Source: Lojkania enalia
Lineage: Eukaryota > Ascomycota > Dothideomycetes > Pleosporales
Assembly: GCA_010094045.1 (NCBI GenBank)
Contig: ML986633.1
Location: 186,722-250,721 of the forward strand
DNA length: 64,000 nucleotides
Reading direction: 5' to 3'
The translations under genes were made by a program, and so were the position numbers. The notes beneath the pieces are model-generated. The model did no database searches. It saw nothing but the letters and a program-made list of their open reading frames with translations, and had not been told where the DNA came from. Below are positions 11,859-21,828 of this stretch, piece after piece. Every line of letters begins with the position of its first letter. The first letter of the stretch is position 1.

Positions 11859-12576
11859 CAAGTAGTACTTTGTAAGTTAAAATACTCGGTTGTTGTATGA
11901 ATACTAAGAGCTTGCTGATTAATAGCTAGTAGCGGTTTTCCATAATACCGAAGCTAGCCAATTCAAGCAATTTCTAGGTTATTTTAGACTGTTGAAACTG
12001 CGAAACGGATATAATCTTGTTATCCTAGATTGTATCTGAATTTAAATTGTTTTGGTGTCCCTACAGGTTAAGCAAACCTGATATGTTGACCAAAGTTTGC
12101 GCACTGCCCACCGAATTATGAATTGGATTAAATCCCACAAATATCGGCTATGATAGGGAAACGATCACAGTGTGCACGCAGTAATAAAGCAATTGCTCAT
12201 GTTTGATAGAAGACTCTGTACTACAACAGAAACCTGAAGGATGCCTTTCCGAGACGTAGCATTATTTTCTAATATCTAAATTGTATATAGACTTGTTTCG
12301 TAGACTAGTATCTAAGATATTCTTGTGTCACGCATATAGCCTATTTCCCTGTTACAACAAATAGGCGCTCTTTTCTAAATCGTATTTTGAATGGCGGAAT
12401 TGCAAAAGGGCCGCCGATGAAGGGAAAAACGTATGTTTTCTGTATAAAGACCGTTATTTCAAGTGGCTTCATCCATAGTCAGCGAAGCAAACTATCATTT
12501 CGCCATGAGAATAATAGGTCTGAAGGCATGAATGCGACAGAGTAGAATAGATGATTGTGTAAACTATACACATAAT
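11859..12576. other. Intergenic, AT-rich, nothing seen
   Basis: This is the spacer between the metallopeptidase and the convergent 2EXR gene. No open frame of note and no repeat shared with other parts of the window. Confidence 0.6.
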
Positions 12577-13475
12577 CTACCCTGATGGTAGTCGAAGCAC
12601 ACAATTTGTTTCGCCAACATCTATGTCTATGAAGCATCTCGGATCAGGCAAGGTAATTACAAATACTGTGGGTCTCACAACAAGTTTCACACATTCAAAT
12701 AACTTCCGATCCCACTCATCCCATTGCTGATAGAAGCTGTCGGGTTTGATTTCCATGTCAACTCTGACAAACAGCTTCTGAAGTCCCTTCATCCTGGCCA
12801 AAGTTTTCCAAGAAGAATCCCAATTCCGTCTCATAACCGGATTGCGAGTATGGTTACGCACTAAAGGGTAAGTAATACGATCCCAGTGCATATTGACAAC
12901 ACGGAGCTGATCAAGGCGTTGTGGGGAGAGATAATGATCCAAAAATGCCAGCGCCATTCCGCAATCCTGTTTACCGAGAAAGGAGAATGCGTTGGCGGTA
13001 TAGAGGATGTTTATTGCTTCCGTATAGCTGGAATTTGTTAGCTCCTTAGTCGTATAAATAAGCACCCCGAGACTTCCCACATTTGACGGCATGTCGCCAA
13101 TAAGGCGATGGAGAAGCACAAGTTTGTTTCTTCCATCTTTCTGCCTACCACATGATAACATACTTGCATACTGCACTTTCTTCCCACCAAATGATATATT
13201 GGATAGTCCTCAAAGAGGGAAATATGAACAGTCCTACCTCCCAGAACAACTTCGTATATCATCTGACGCAGTTCAAGTGGTAGCCTTGACATAAGCAATG
13301 ACTCAGACTGACGAGAACGGGACAATTCGATACTAGAAATGGTTGATGAGAGCGTCAGGGCGCTTGCTCTACGAGGAGGGGCTGGAGGATGACTGGAAAA
13401 CCGTGGATTAGGGTGACGGGCATTTCCGCAAGGAGAGTAGCCGCGAAAGCAAAGACGTAGTAGCAATATACACAT
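12577..13475 (-). CDS. 2EXR/F-box-like domain protein (paralogue 1)
   Basis: Two exons, 13475-13081 and 13027-12577, give 281 aa. The 53-bp intron has donor GTGGGA, a GCTAAC branch site and a CAG acceptor. Splicing restores the family hallmark CRQIYTEAINILY. The N-terminal region carries the fungal 2EXR signature RLPLELRQMIYEVVLGG around residues 60-85. The middle LARMKGLQKLFV and C-terminal ECVKLV...FVITLPDP segments match the other two copies in this window. These proteins are very common in Leotiomycetes and Sordariomycetes and resemble F-box adaptors, but the function is unknown. The N-terminus is uncertain: the first ATG adds a hydrophobic stretch that may not be coding, and a start at MSRLPLEL (about 13290) is possible. 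Confidence 0.72.
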
Positions 13476-14934
13476 TTATTTGAGATCAGGATGATAGAGT
13501 TTCCTAGTCTGAGAAGGTGGAATTTTTACAATCGACAAGTTTGAATAGGTGGTTATGGGGCGGGGGACTTCTCACAAAGCGGCACAGCATCTGTCCGTCA
13601 AGCGAGCCAATCACAGTCAATTCATTGATGCGGGGAGATCGATAGCTGTATCCTTCGTCTGGATCATAATAGGATTTACTACTATGACTAAGAATGTCAT
13701 TGATACCATTATGTTCTTGAAAGCTTTCAGGCCTATTATTCCATTCCGAGGTATAATTTGTGGTCAGGAGACAAGCGATTCAAGAAATTTAAGTGCGGAT
13801 TGGATGTTTTGCAACCCAGTCATGCACTACATGACTTAAAAAGTAATCACCTCACAGAATAAATAAGTATTTTGAATCTCAAAATTCCAAGTTACGAATA
13901 ATCTTCCCATGTTCTCAGGTCGGTGCGGTAGTAGCATCTTGGCGAGCTAGAGAGGGCGACCTGCGGTTCGTAAAAAGTGCAATGAAATGAGAATACATTC
14001 CTAGAGGACCGAATACTGGCTGATTTAGAACTCCCGTCCTAACTCAGACTAGAAAATGGTGGATTATGCTATCTAATGGTTACACAACGTTAAATGTCCA
14101 TAGCAAGGCTATGGCAATTCCTAGGGGGGACCGATCTGGCAATCAAATCCACAATTCTCGGGGGATACTATCTCTAATCGATTTCTACGAAGCTTGCCCT
14201 TATAGATGCGCATGTAGACTGTGAGCTGACCAAAAAATTGGTGGTTTTCTAGGTGGGGCTTCATTGGAATGCTGAAGAGTGTTGATTTTGTTTGACACAA
14301 GAGATCGTGAGCGCAAACCGAGTTTCGGAGTGTTTAAGTGAATCCCCCCCTACATGGTATTATTATCGGGCACGAAGTGTCCCACAAGGGCGAGGATGCA
14401 GTGTAGATGAATCTCGACTGATTGCATAGCATGCCCCTGGAATTCCCCAAACATAATTAAAGTGGGAAAATAACTAGTGAAAAATTTTTGTTGCTTTTAA
14501 GGTTTGAAGGATTGCAAATTATGCGATATTGATTTGGGAGAAGGGTTTAGAACAATGGTGGTGGGTCTAGATTGGTTGACGATGCAACATAGTTGTTCCA
14601 GATATCTTAACGAGCTAGTCGGAGCCAAAGGAAGAGAATGAAGACTCTTTGCAGGACGTAATATTAATACTTTTAAAAGAGACTGTTGGAATAGATAGAA
14701 ACCGTGACTTGTGCAAGTGGGTCGTAGTTTCGATAACCTAGAACAGGATTTTCGCGTAGCTCTTAGCCTCTCATTACGCTTCTGTGATGAGTATTTGCAT
14801 TTTAGGGAAACGAAAGAGTAAACAACTACGTTTGTCATGCAAAGATGCATTGGAGGCCTTGTAGATATTTGAATGGATAAAAAGAGGAAAGTAAGAATCT
14901 GTTTATAATCAGGGTCACTAGCAGTTACAAGGTA
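13476..14934. other. Intergenic, no gene supported
   Basis: A 156-codon open frame on the minus strand (14497-14967) lies here but overlaps the decayed 3' end of the next 2EXR copy in another frame and has no family pattern. Confidence 0.5.
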
Positions 14935-15814
14935 TGAGAAGACTTTTCGCGATACTCGAAAACACACTTAAACTTCCCTACATCTACATTCGGAGAAAAT
15001 AACGGATGGGGCAATGTCACAACAATTGTTGTCGGTGCTGTAATTCCCTTAACTGGATTCAATACCTTAACTATGTTTTGCGTCCAAACCCTCATTTTTA
15101 GGCCTAGACAACTAATATGCCTTTCGAAAATGATCGATGTTGAGATTTTTCAAGTCGCTTCATTTCATAGATTACCTTACAGGAATCAAACCATTCTTCA
15201 CTGATTGAGATTATATCTTGAACGGCCCAAGACGCGCGGAGACTACCTATCTGTCTAAGACGCGGCTGAATGAGCAGTTTATGGAGGGGTGATACTGCCA
15301 TCCTGTTTTTGGATTGACTAGTAATTGAGAAGCGGTTTAAAGTATAGAGAAAATGAATGACTTCGGTATATCCAAAGTGCTGCATGAGATATAATTTAAT
15401 AATCCACTGCGGCACGTCTGCGAACATTTGACGGCACGTCCTCAGTAAAGCTGGGGCTCGTTCATGATCACAAGTTGAGAGTCTACAGCTTCTAGCATAG
15501 AGCTTTTCAGAATGAAGAAGAGATAGGTGAATTGAACAGTTACCCAATGCGTAGTCGTAAATGTGCTCACGAAGTTCCAGCGAAAGTTTAGTCACGAGGC
15601 ATGATTGCATCAGATAGTGCACACAAACTCCATGCGCATATGGTAAGTGTAGCGTAATTGTGCGCGGGTGAGACGGAGGGTTGGGAGGACGTTGAGGAGG
15701 CCCAAGATGATTTCGAGTCCTCCGAAGCTTGCACTGAAGAATCCGTCGGACACGACCTCCGAAGACATTCAACGTCAAAGAGAAAGGTTGCTGGTGGAAA
15801 CTATCAGCCTTCAT
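14935..15814 (-). pseudogene. 2EXR/F-box-like protein (paralogue 2), frameshifted
   Basis: The open frame 15814-15104 holds the 2EXR core KLSLELREHIYDYALG (residue 76 onward) and CRQM...YTEVIHFLYTLNRFSI. At the place where paralogues 1 and 3 have an intron (after CRQ-AT), this copy has 54 bp starting GTTCGC with no stop, but the expected acceptor AG before A-TAT-ACC is GG. The sequence is therefore read through in frame. Downstream, the homologous C-terminus (NIVKVLNPVKGITAPTTIVV) lies in another frame. A one-base change in an A5 run at 15146-15150 would join the frames, ending at TAA 14935-14937. It is probably non-functional. Reading the first frame alone gives a truncated 236-aa protein. 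Confidence 0.68.
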
Positions 15815-15963
15815 ATTCCCAAATTCTGCAAATACATCAAGATCGCTCGACGGACGGGACGACAGTGCATGGGTTGTTTAGGCGTCGTGAAAGTTTGACG
15901 ATGCGGCACAATTGCACTATAGATCAGCCAGTCAGTGTCCTGTATTCTATCTGGGCCTAACAT

Positions 15964-16193
15964 TATGGTGAGAGGCGAATCTTGTCTTAGAGAGGGAGAT
16001 GAGGAACTGAACTGATTGACTGAGGATGGCCAGCAGGCCATATTTATGTTCATAGAAAAAGGGGTATATCAGCTGATATCCGGCGTGATTTGATATCGTG
16101 CGACGGTATCCGATACAATCTGCAACCGGATAACTTTGCTGCCGTATAATAGTAGGAAATCGTACTGAGCCGCCTCGCCAAATCCCCATCATA
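15964..16193 (-). repeat. Solo LTR, family L1, copy C (reverse, long subtype)
   Basis: About 230 bp, from TATGGTGAGAGGCG to CCCATCATA. The first base of the expected TGT end is changed. The flanking 5-mers AACAT and AAAAT match at four of five positions, so the insertion is probably old. It shares the palindrome core, TATA-like box and the GATTTCCTACTATTATACGG segment with copies A and E. It ends less than 100 bp from the stop codon of the RidA gene. Confidence 0.7.
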
Positions 16194-16287
16194 AAAATTT
16201 CTGAGGAAGGGATCTTCAGCCAAATCATCTTTATATTCGAAGCCAATAATCAAATATTCGGGCCTAGGTGCGTGATAAATGATGTTT

Positions 16288-16737
16288 CTATCCAAGATGT
16301 GCCGCAACCTCTAACTCCAAACAACAGCCTTCATACAGCCCGGCAACCTCCACTCCGGTCAAAATAGGCTGATGATTCGGACAGTACTTTTTTAAATTCC
16401 TTGCAACAGCAACGAAAAGTTCCTCGTTCATCGGTGTGCAATAAGCTCTCACTTTATACACCTGATCCCAACCTTTCCCGCCGGCTTTTTGCAGAGTGAG
16501 CTCGACATTCGCAAACGCCAGGTCTACTTGTTCGTTGACATCTTTAGGAATTTTTTCGGTAATAGGATCTAAGCCACCTTATCGATACTTAGTATGTGAG
16601 GAAACAGAGAGCGTTGGGAATGTACATTGACCAGAAATTTCGATACGATTATCAACCCGTACGGCTTGGCTAGCATGGAAGTCTTTTCGGACTCGTTCAC
16701 CAAAGCCTTCATAGACAAAGTACTGGAGATGAGACAT
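16288..16737 (-). CDS. RidA/YjgF/UK114-family enamine/imine deaminase
   Basis: Two exons, 16737-16626 and 16577-16288, give 133 aa, the usual length of the family. The 48-bp intron (GTACAT...TAAG) lies inside the conserved ISGQ|CGLDP motif (residues 34-41). Further signatures follow in order: QVDLAFANVELTL, AGGKGWDQVYKVRAY, and a C-terminal LTGVEVAGLYEGCCLELEV. The family forms trimers and hydrolyses reactive 2-aminoacrylate-type imines. The fungal branch seen here has the variant C-terminus VAGLYE instead of VxxLxxxxxxVEIE, and I do not see the family's usual Arg near residue 105, so activity is uncertain. It lies between a solo LTR and an empty stretch, and no partner gene is adjacent. Confidence 0.8.
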
Positions 16738-17781
16738 GGTAAAACGTAATAGAAGGTTTGAAAAATGATAATCCGCGACAAGGATTTTGGAGAAAATTTG
16801 TAGAATACCGTCGCGCTAGACTTGTCTTTACTGCGATATGAACTTCAGATCCAACGGGTATGGATGCTAAAATTATTGAAAGAGTCCATCCGGCATTCTA
16901 TTTCCCTTATTATTCTATCTTTTATATATGATCGCTGATCGGTCGAAAGTCCGACGGTACCGATTACTCTTCGCCAAAGCGCCAAGCCATGATTGGTAAG
17001 ATTTTGCACTTTAGGATTCAACGGAACGGTCAAAACTTCGAGCGACGTGGAGCGGTCGAACTTGGCGCGAGGGACTTAAATAAGCCGGAGTGGAGTGGAG
17101 TCATAATTAACGGATGGATTGAACACCCGAGATTGCCTCACGGATTCAGACATTTGTCCTCCCTCCGTTGGCCCGGTCGGAGTTAATCAAATGCAAGAAA
17201 ATGGTCTATAGAAGCTTAGCAGAATATAGATACTGTCGGTCGTGGAAAATTTCTTCTTTTCGCGCCTTTCTTAACTCTTTTCATTAGTTTTAACGTTTTT
17301 CATGAATGGATCAGTGGCTGGGAAACCGGGACTCTCTACCTGACTGGAGAGGATAGAAAGAATAAAAGCGAAAGGAAATCATTCTGAGTAAATAATGTTC
17401 TTGGTAGTAGGAGATGCCAAAAGGCCCGAAGTCGTATGTCCTCGCCAATATTAGAGATGTGAATGCTGCTATACTAGACTTAAAGCTTTGACCTTTCGAT
17501 GGCGTGGACTCTTAAATAAGCCGACATGAGCTTCCCGGCGATCAATCGCTATAAATCTATTCCTTCTTGCAACAATGGCTAACCTCCTAAGGACGTGCTT
17601 TTTAATTGAGAAATACCTATCTCTCGAATCAATATCCTTATGGGCCCTATGTCGTTCTGCAGACTGAATCGCATGATACCCGTGATTAACTACGCAACAT
17701 CTAACTAGAGGAATAAGCGTCGCAGATTCTGCTAGGCAAATTCAGTAGATATGGCGTCCATAGCAATTACCATATTTTATG
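16738..17781. other. Intergenic, possible promoter region of the RidA gene
   Basis: No gene seen. About 200-350 bp upstream of the RidA start there are several CGG/CCG triplets (around 16940-16960 and 17155-17185) of the kind bound by Zn2Cys6 regulators. This is suggestive only. Confidence 0.35.
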
Positions 17782-17926
17782 TGCAAGGTTATATGTATCG
17801 CACGATCCTTATTATGGGTTAGCCCTGATACCATGTGATACCTAGGACAGACAGTATAAATAGCCCTGATCCTCTATAGATATGAACCAACACAGTTCTC
17901 CTCCTCATCTACCCTAATACTTTACA
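17782..17926 (+). repeat. Solo LTR, family L3, copy 1
   Basis: 145 bp, from TGCAAGGTTA to CTTTACA. The flanking 5-mers TTATG and CTATG match at four of five positions. An internal AGTATAAATAGCC box and the ATGAACCAACACAG segment are shared with the L3 copies near 33.9, 53.6 and 61.7 kb. Confidence 0.65.
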
Positions 17927-18287
17927 CTATGTATATCTGAGCGCCCCATCACCCAAAGCTGTAGCTTTGAGAGGTTGATCGACTACGATGGGCAATGAAC
18001 ATTTAAATAGGGCACGCATCTGTGAGGAAAATGATACATAAAATAGAGTTGATTTAGTATTATTTTCTGCGGTAGCCGTTTGGTCCAACTGGAGACCACT
18101 CAAAGGCAATTCCTCCGCGGCAACACCCATTGAAGTCCTCCAAGCCAACGGAGGCCCACCCAAAGCATAGCTCGAGCTCGTCTCGAAGATTTCCTACATG
18201 TACACAAGAGTCGGGTCCAACTTGAATTGGCCACATCATTGAATTATTGATCCAAATTTAAACCAAAGTCTGGTCCCGAGCAGTCGC

Positions 18288-19687
18288 TCACTCGTCATCG
18301 CACCAGATTGCCGAAAGATTCTTGTCCCCAGGCCTCGTTCTGAATATCGGACCGGCTTCGTGGAAGGGTGGCTCCCACTTGTCCCCCAGCTTTGCCATTC
18401 CAAGACCCCACATCTTCAATCCATACTTGCTACCATCGAGCTGATCTTGTGAGAGAAGCTGTTGGGCTTTTGGTGGAGCTTGAGCTGTAGTCTTCGCCTT
18501 AGCTTGAAATAAATCAACACCGGGGACGTTCGGGGCGTAACTAGGAGCACGAGCTCGCGGTGGTGTGTCGAAGTTTCCGAGAGTCGAAACATTAGCCCAG
18601 TCGTCGGGGTAGATATCTGCGGCAGAAGGCTCGGGGCCCTGATCAAGGCGCTTTCCTGCACGGAAGGGGCGCCTAGGATGATCGCGCGGGCGGTGACGAC
18701 GTCTATTAGACTTAGACTCCGTGGCATGCTGAAAAACCGGCTGGACAAACGGCTGAGTGGGAGTTTGCGGGTGCGCCTGAATCCGTTTAGTTGGATAAGT
18801 GCCCTGGCACTCTGTCATCTGCTGCAACTGCCGCATCTGCTTGGTGATGTGGGGTGGAAGCATCTCATATAGCTCCGGACGAACGTATCCTGGCTGTCCT
18901 GGTTGGAGGTGATTCGCAAGCAAAGGGTTCTGCGCCGATGACAGAGGGGCCGGATGAAAGAGGGGTGGGTTGGGGTAACTCGGGGCTATAGCCATGCCGG
19001 GAGTTATCGTAGCATTGGAGGCAGTCAAGTAGGAGGAATCTGAGTCTGCGGAGACGGCGGTTGCTCGGTCCGGCGACATCAGATTCGCAGGCAGAAAGCC
19101 ATCGGCATGACCCAGATTGGAGTAACCCATGGGAGGCTGAGCTATTTTTACATTAGCCCGAGGTGCACGACGAGGAGTGTCATGACGCCCACCATAGACA
19201 GTGGGCAAGAATTCTCGGGAGATGCCGGCCATGTCAACCCGACCATTTTCCTCCACCATGCTATGGATTGGATAATCGTTGTATACTGTTTCTAATAAGC
19301 TAGATGCTCAAAACATGATGGCCGATTCTTACGCACCGCTCATGTTTGCCACCCACAATTCAATATCTTGGTTCGAAAGAAGGCTACTCTCACTCACGTC
19401 ATTGGCTACACTTGCCTCGATATTCCCGAAGAGGTCTAGAATCCCTAAATAGACATGAGTTCCCGATAGATAGAGTATATACGCTCAGATTACTGACCGT
19501 TGAAAGCACTAAGCGTTTGCGGGGTGAGTTTAACCAACGATTCTTTAGGCGCTGTCTCCAGCCCCTCTTTGGAAGCGTTGAATTGATTTGGGTGGAATTC
19601 AGCCGCGCGAGGATTGAATGAATGCGCAACTGGAGTGCGGGAGAGCGTCGGCGTTGCTGTGGGATCTGTTTGGCGTAGTAGTCCCAT
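18288..19687 (-). CDS. Hypothetical protein, 433 aa, Pro/Ala-rich, unknown function
   Basis: Three exons join in frame: 19687-19498, 19444-19337 and 19291-18288. Introns are 53 bp (GTCAGT...TAG) and 45 bp (GTGCGT...TAG). The protein has no signal peptide and no membrane segment. Its first 60 residues are Thr/Pro-rich, exon 2 holds an acidic Ser-containing segment (VANDVSESSLLSNQDIELW), and the long last exon is Pro-rich with a central PPHITKQMRQLQQM stretch and an Arg/His-rich basic patch (SNRRRHRPRDHPRRP) that could be a nuclear localisation signal. The conserved-looking C-terminus contains DDWANVSTLGNF and WGLGMAKLGDKWEPPF. I do not recognise a family. The start is the first ATG of the first supported exon. 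Confidence 0.62.
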
Positions 19688-20403
19688 GATCTGCGACTTA
19701 AGTGAGCACAACAAACTGAGCGCGACATAAACATGGGGTGAGGGGGTGAGAGGAGTGACAGGGCTGTTGCCAGAAATTTCTTGGTTAAGAAGTGAAAGTA
19801 GACGAGCGTTTGAAAAGTACGCTTTGGTGGAATATCATTTTCATTTCTCAATAAGTGGAGAATACTAATCTTCCTGACGAGCGGTGAAGCTGGCGACAAG
19901 AGAACAGCCAGTGCGAACCACATTTTATCTCACTGTATTTACGCTAGAACTTGCTCTTGCGATTATAGGTGGGCTCTCCTGATACGTGGCAAGAGTATTT
20001 TCGTCACCGTACGTCTATACCTATGGATTTGGTCTTTCTCTTATTATTCTGTTTTCGAAGCGTATATATGCTGCGTTTGAGTTCTCTATCTTTAGGTTTA
20101 TTTCAAGATCGGATGTATTGTGGCAATTGCCTGGTTAATGGATTTGAGGTGACGGCATCTCTGCTCACAGCTTATATCTCTCTCCGCAAAGCCACAGAAA
20201 TCACAGTGTACTTTCACTATATCACTTCGAGTAGAAAATATGACGCCCTTCTTGCCCCGTCTTCGCTCTCATCTCTGCGGCAGCCACGCTCAATGCCTTT
20301 ACAGCACTTCGTCTAATTGTTGCCTAGAATGAAGGCTGCACTAACACTGTCCCCTCGTACTCTATCTACCAATACTTCATCAATCGTGATCGTGTATACT
20401 CTC
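19688..20403. other. Intergenic between divergent orphan genes
   Basis: This presumably holds both promoters. Open frames here are overlaps of the neighbouring genes or short. A TTG/CTG-started extension of the following gene back to 20317 is possible but unlikely. Confidence 0.5.
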
Positions 20404-21555
20404 ATGCCAAACCAAGAAGACACGCAGCCCGGCAATTCCGACTCTGCGAAGCAAACAGACGGAAGTGAACAATGGCCACCCTGGATAGGAGAATGCCGCG
20501 AGCGGCGGATTGCAAGTCGATGTCGGCATGACTTGCACCAATCTGCTTCTCCACATACGCCTTGGTGTCCGCAGTGCATTCTACAAGCTGCTCAAGTAAA
20601 TTTTACGCAGGCGCAAGATAGTTTTCTTGCGGAGGGAGCCATGAGCCGGCTTTACCCTCTTCGCGACGCTTCGTGGAACAAGGCGCGCCTAAGATACACT
20701 GCTGCAGCACGAAGGCTGGAAAATGCTCATAAAGGGGACCAGCGCAGGGTATGTCGCGAGAGGGGGTGGGATAAAACACATGTGAGTGCGTGCAGCAGCG
20801 CAGCAAATAAGCTCCTGAAGTTAACTCACTCAGCTAACTTTGTCGATTATAATTCCAATTCAAGCGAACCCTACCATGCGTATCCTTCGATCACTACCGA
20901 AATACCTCTCGTCGTCGACCTTGGAATCCGAAAAGATACTGCTTGGTGGGAGCGTCCTCAAGCACCCGATACGAAATCAAAGACATCGCAATCGCCGCAC
21001 GCCAAACCGCGAAGGTCACATAAAAGGCACAAAGGATCTCTAATTATGCGCAAATGGATACGGGAAAGGCGAACCGTCTATCAGGCTGAGGAAGCTCAGC
21101 GACGGAACAGGGAGCAGCGCTATATCACCGAAGCAGCTATCCGCCGGAAACACCACCTCGAAAATAACCAATATGACCCCGGGTTCTGGGACACGCCGAT
21201 TTCAGCTGTGATAATGAGGAATCACTTTCAGGAGGTGCAGCAGATACGCCGGATGCAAGAGCGAGCAGCTCGTGGTGGTAAACTGCGGTCTAGGCTTCCA
21301 AGGAGTTCACTGAGCAGCGTTGAATCTGTGGATGATCTGGATCAGATGGAAGTAGAAATAATGAGGGCTCTTGACGAAGCAGAGGAAATGGAGAAATTGG
21401 CAAAGAAGGTAGCCGGAGAAGTCGGGTATCTGTACTTTGTCGGCATTGATGAGGCGAAGTGGAAGAGCGACTATATGGAATCGAATTACGCATTGGTGGA
21501 GCGGAAGAGATTGCAACAAATTGAAGCTACTGTTGGAAGAGTGCTAACGGGTTGA
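20404..21555 (+). CDS. Hypothetical basic protein with C/H-rich N-terminal motif and C-terminal coiled coil
   Basis: Intronless, 383 aa from the ATG at 20404. An in-frame ATG at 20329 would add a hydrophobic, low-quality N-terminus. Near residues 27-55 it has a Cys/His set (ECRERR..SRCRHDLHQ...HTPWCPQC) that looks able to bind zinc. The middle is rich in Arg/Lys and includes KPRRSHKRHKG, a likely nuclear signal. From about residue 225 the sequence is strongly charged and helical, with heptad-like Leu/Met spacing (QVQQIRRMQERAAR; MEVEIMRALDEAEEMEKLAKK). This resembles orphan proteins often seen in Leotiomycetes. I assign no function. Confidence 0.6.
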   Translation: MPNQEDTQPGNSDSAKQTDGSEQWPPWIGECRERRIASRCRHDLHQSASPHTPWCPQCILQAAQVNFTQAQDSFLAEGAMSRLYPLRDASWNKARLRYTAAARRLENAHKGDQRRVCRERGWDKTHVSACSSAANKLLKLTHSANFVDYNSNSSEPYHAYPSITTEIPLVVDLGIRKDTAWWERPQAPDTKSKTSQSPHAKPRRSHKRHKGSLIMRKWIRERRTVYQAEEAQRRNREQRYITEAAIRRKHHLENNQYDPGFWDTPISAVIMRNHFQEVQQIRRMQERAARGGKLRSRLPRSSLSSVESVDDLDQMEVEIMRALDEAEEMEKLAKKVAGEVGYLYFVGIDEAKWKSDYMESNYALVERKRLQQIEATVGRVLTG

Positions 21556-21637
21556 TCTATCCTTTGCCAATAAACATACCTAGCATCAGGCTATCAGGCA
21601 TATGACACTGGTTTAAGGATATATGCGGATCAGTATT

Positions 21638-21828
21638 TGTGATGGGGATTTTGGCAAGTCTGCCGAGCTGTATCGGATATCGTAGTACGATATCACGCTC
21701 GATATCACGCTGGATGTCAGCTGATATACTCCTTTTCCATGTACATAAATATGGCCCGCTGGCCATCTTCAATCAATCAGTTCAGTTTCTCATCTCCCTC
21801 CCTGAGACAAGATTCGCCTTTCACCACA
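21638..21828 (+). repeat. Solo LTR, family L1, copy D (short subtype)
   Basis: 191 bp, TGTGATGGGG to CACCACA, with an exact 5-bp duplication GTATT (21633-21637 and 21829-21833). It has the same iterated GATATC region, TATCAGCTGATA palindrome and CATAAATATGG box as copy B, and lacks the extra segment of copies A, C and E. Confidence 0.78.

Noticed and set aside
14497..14967. 156-codon frame on the - strand
   Set aside because: It overlaps, in a different frame, the decayed end of the second 2EXR copy and shows no recognisable features.
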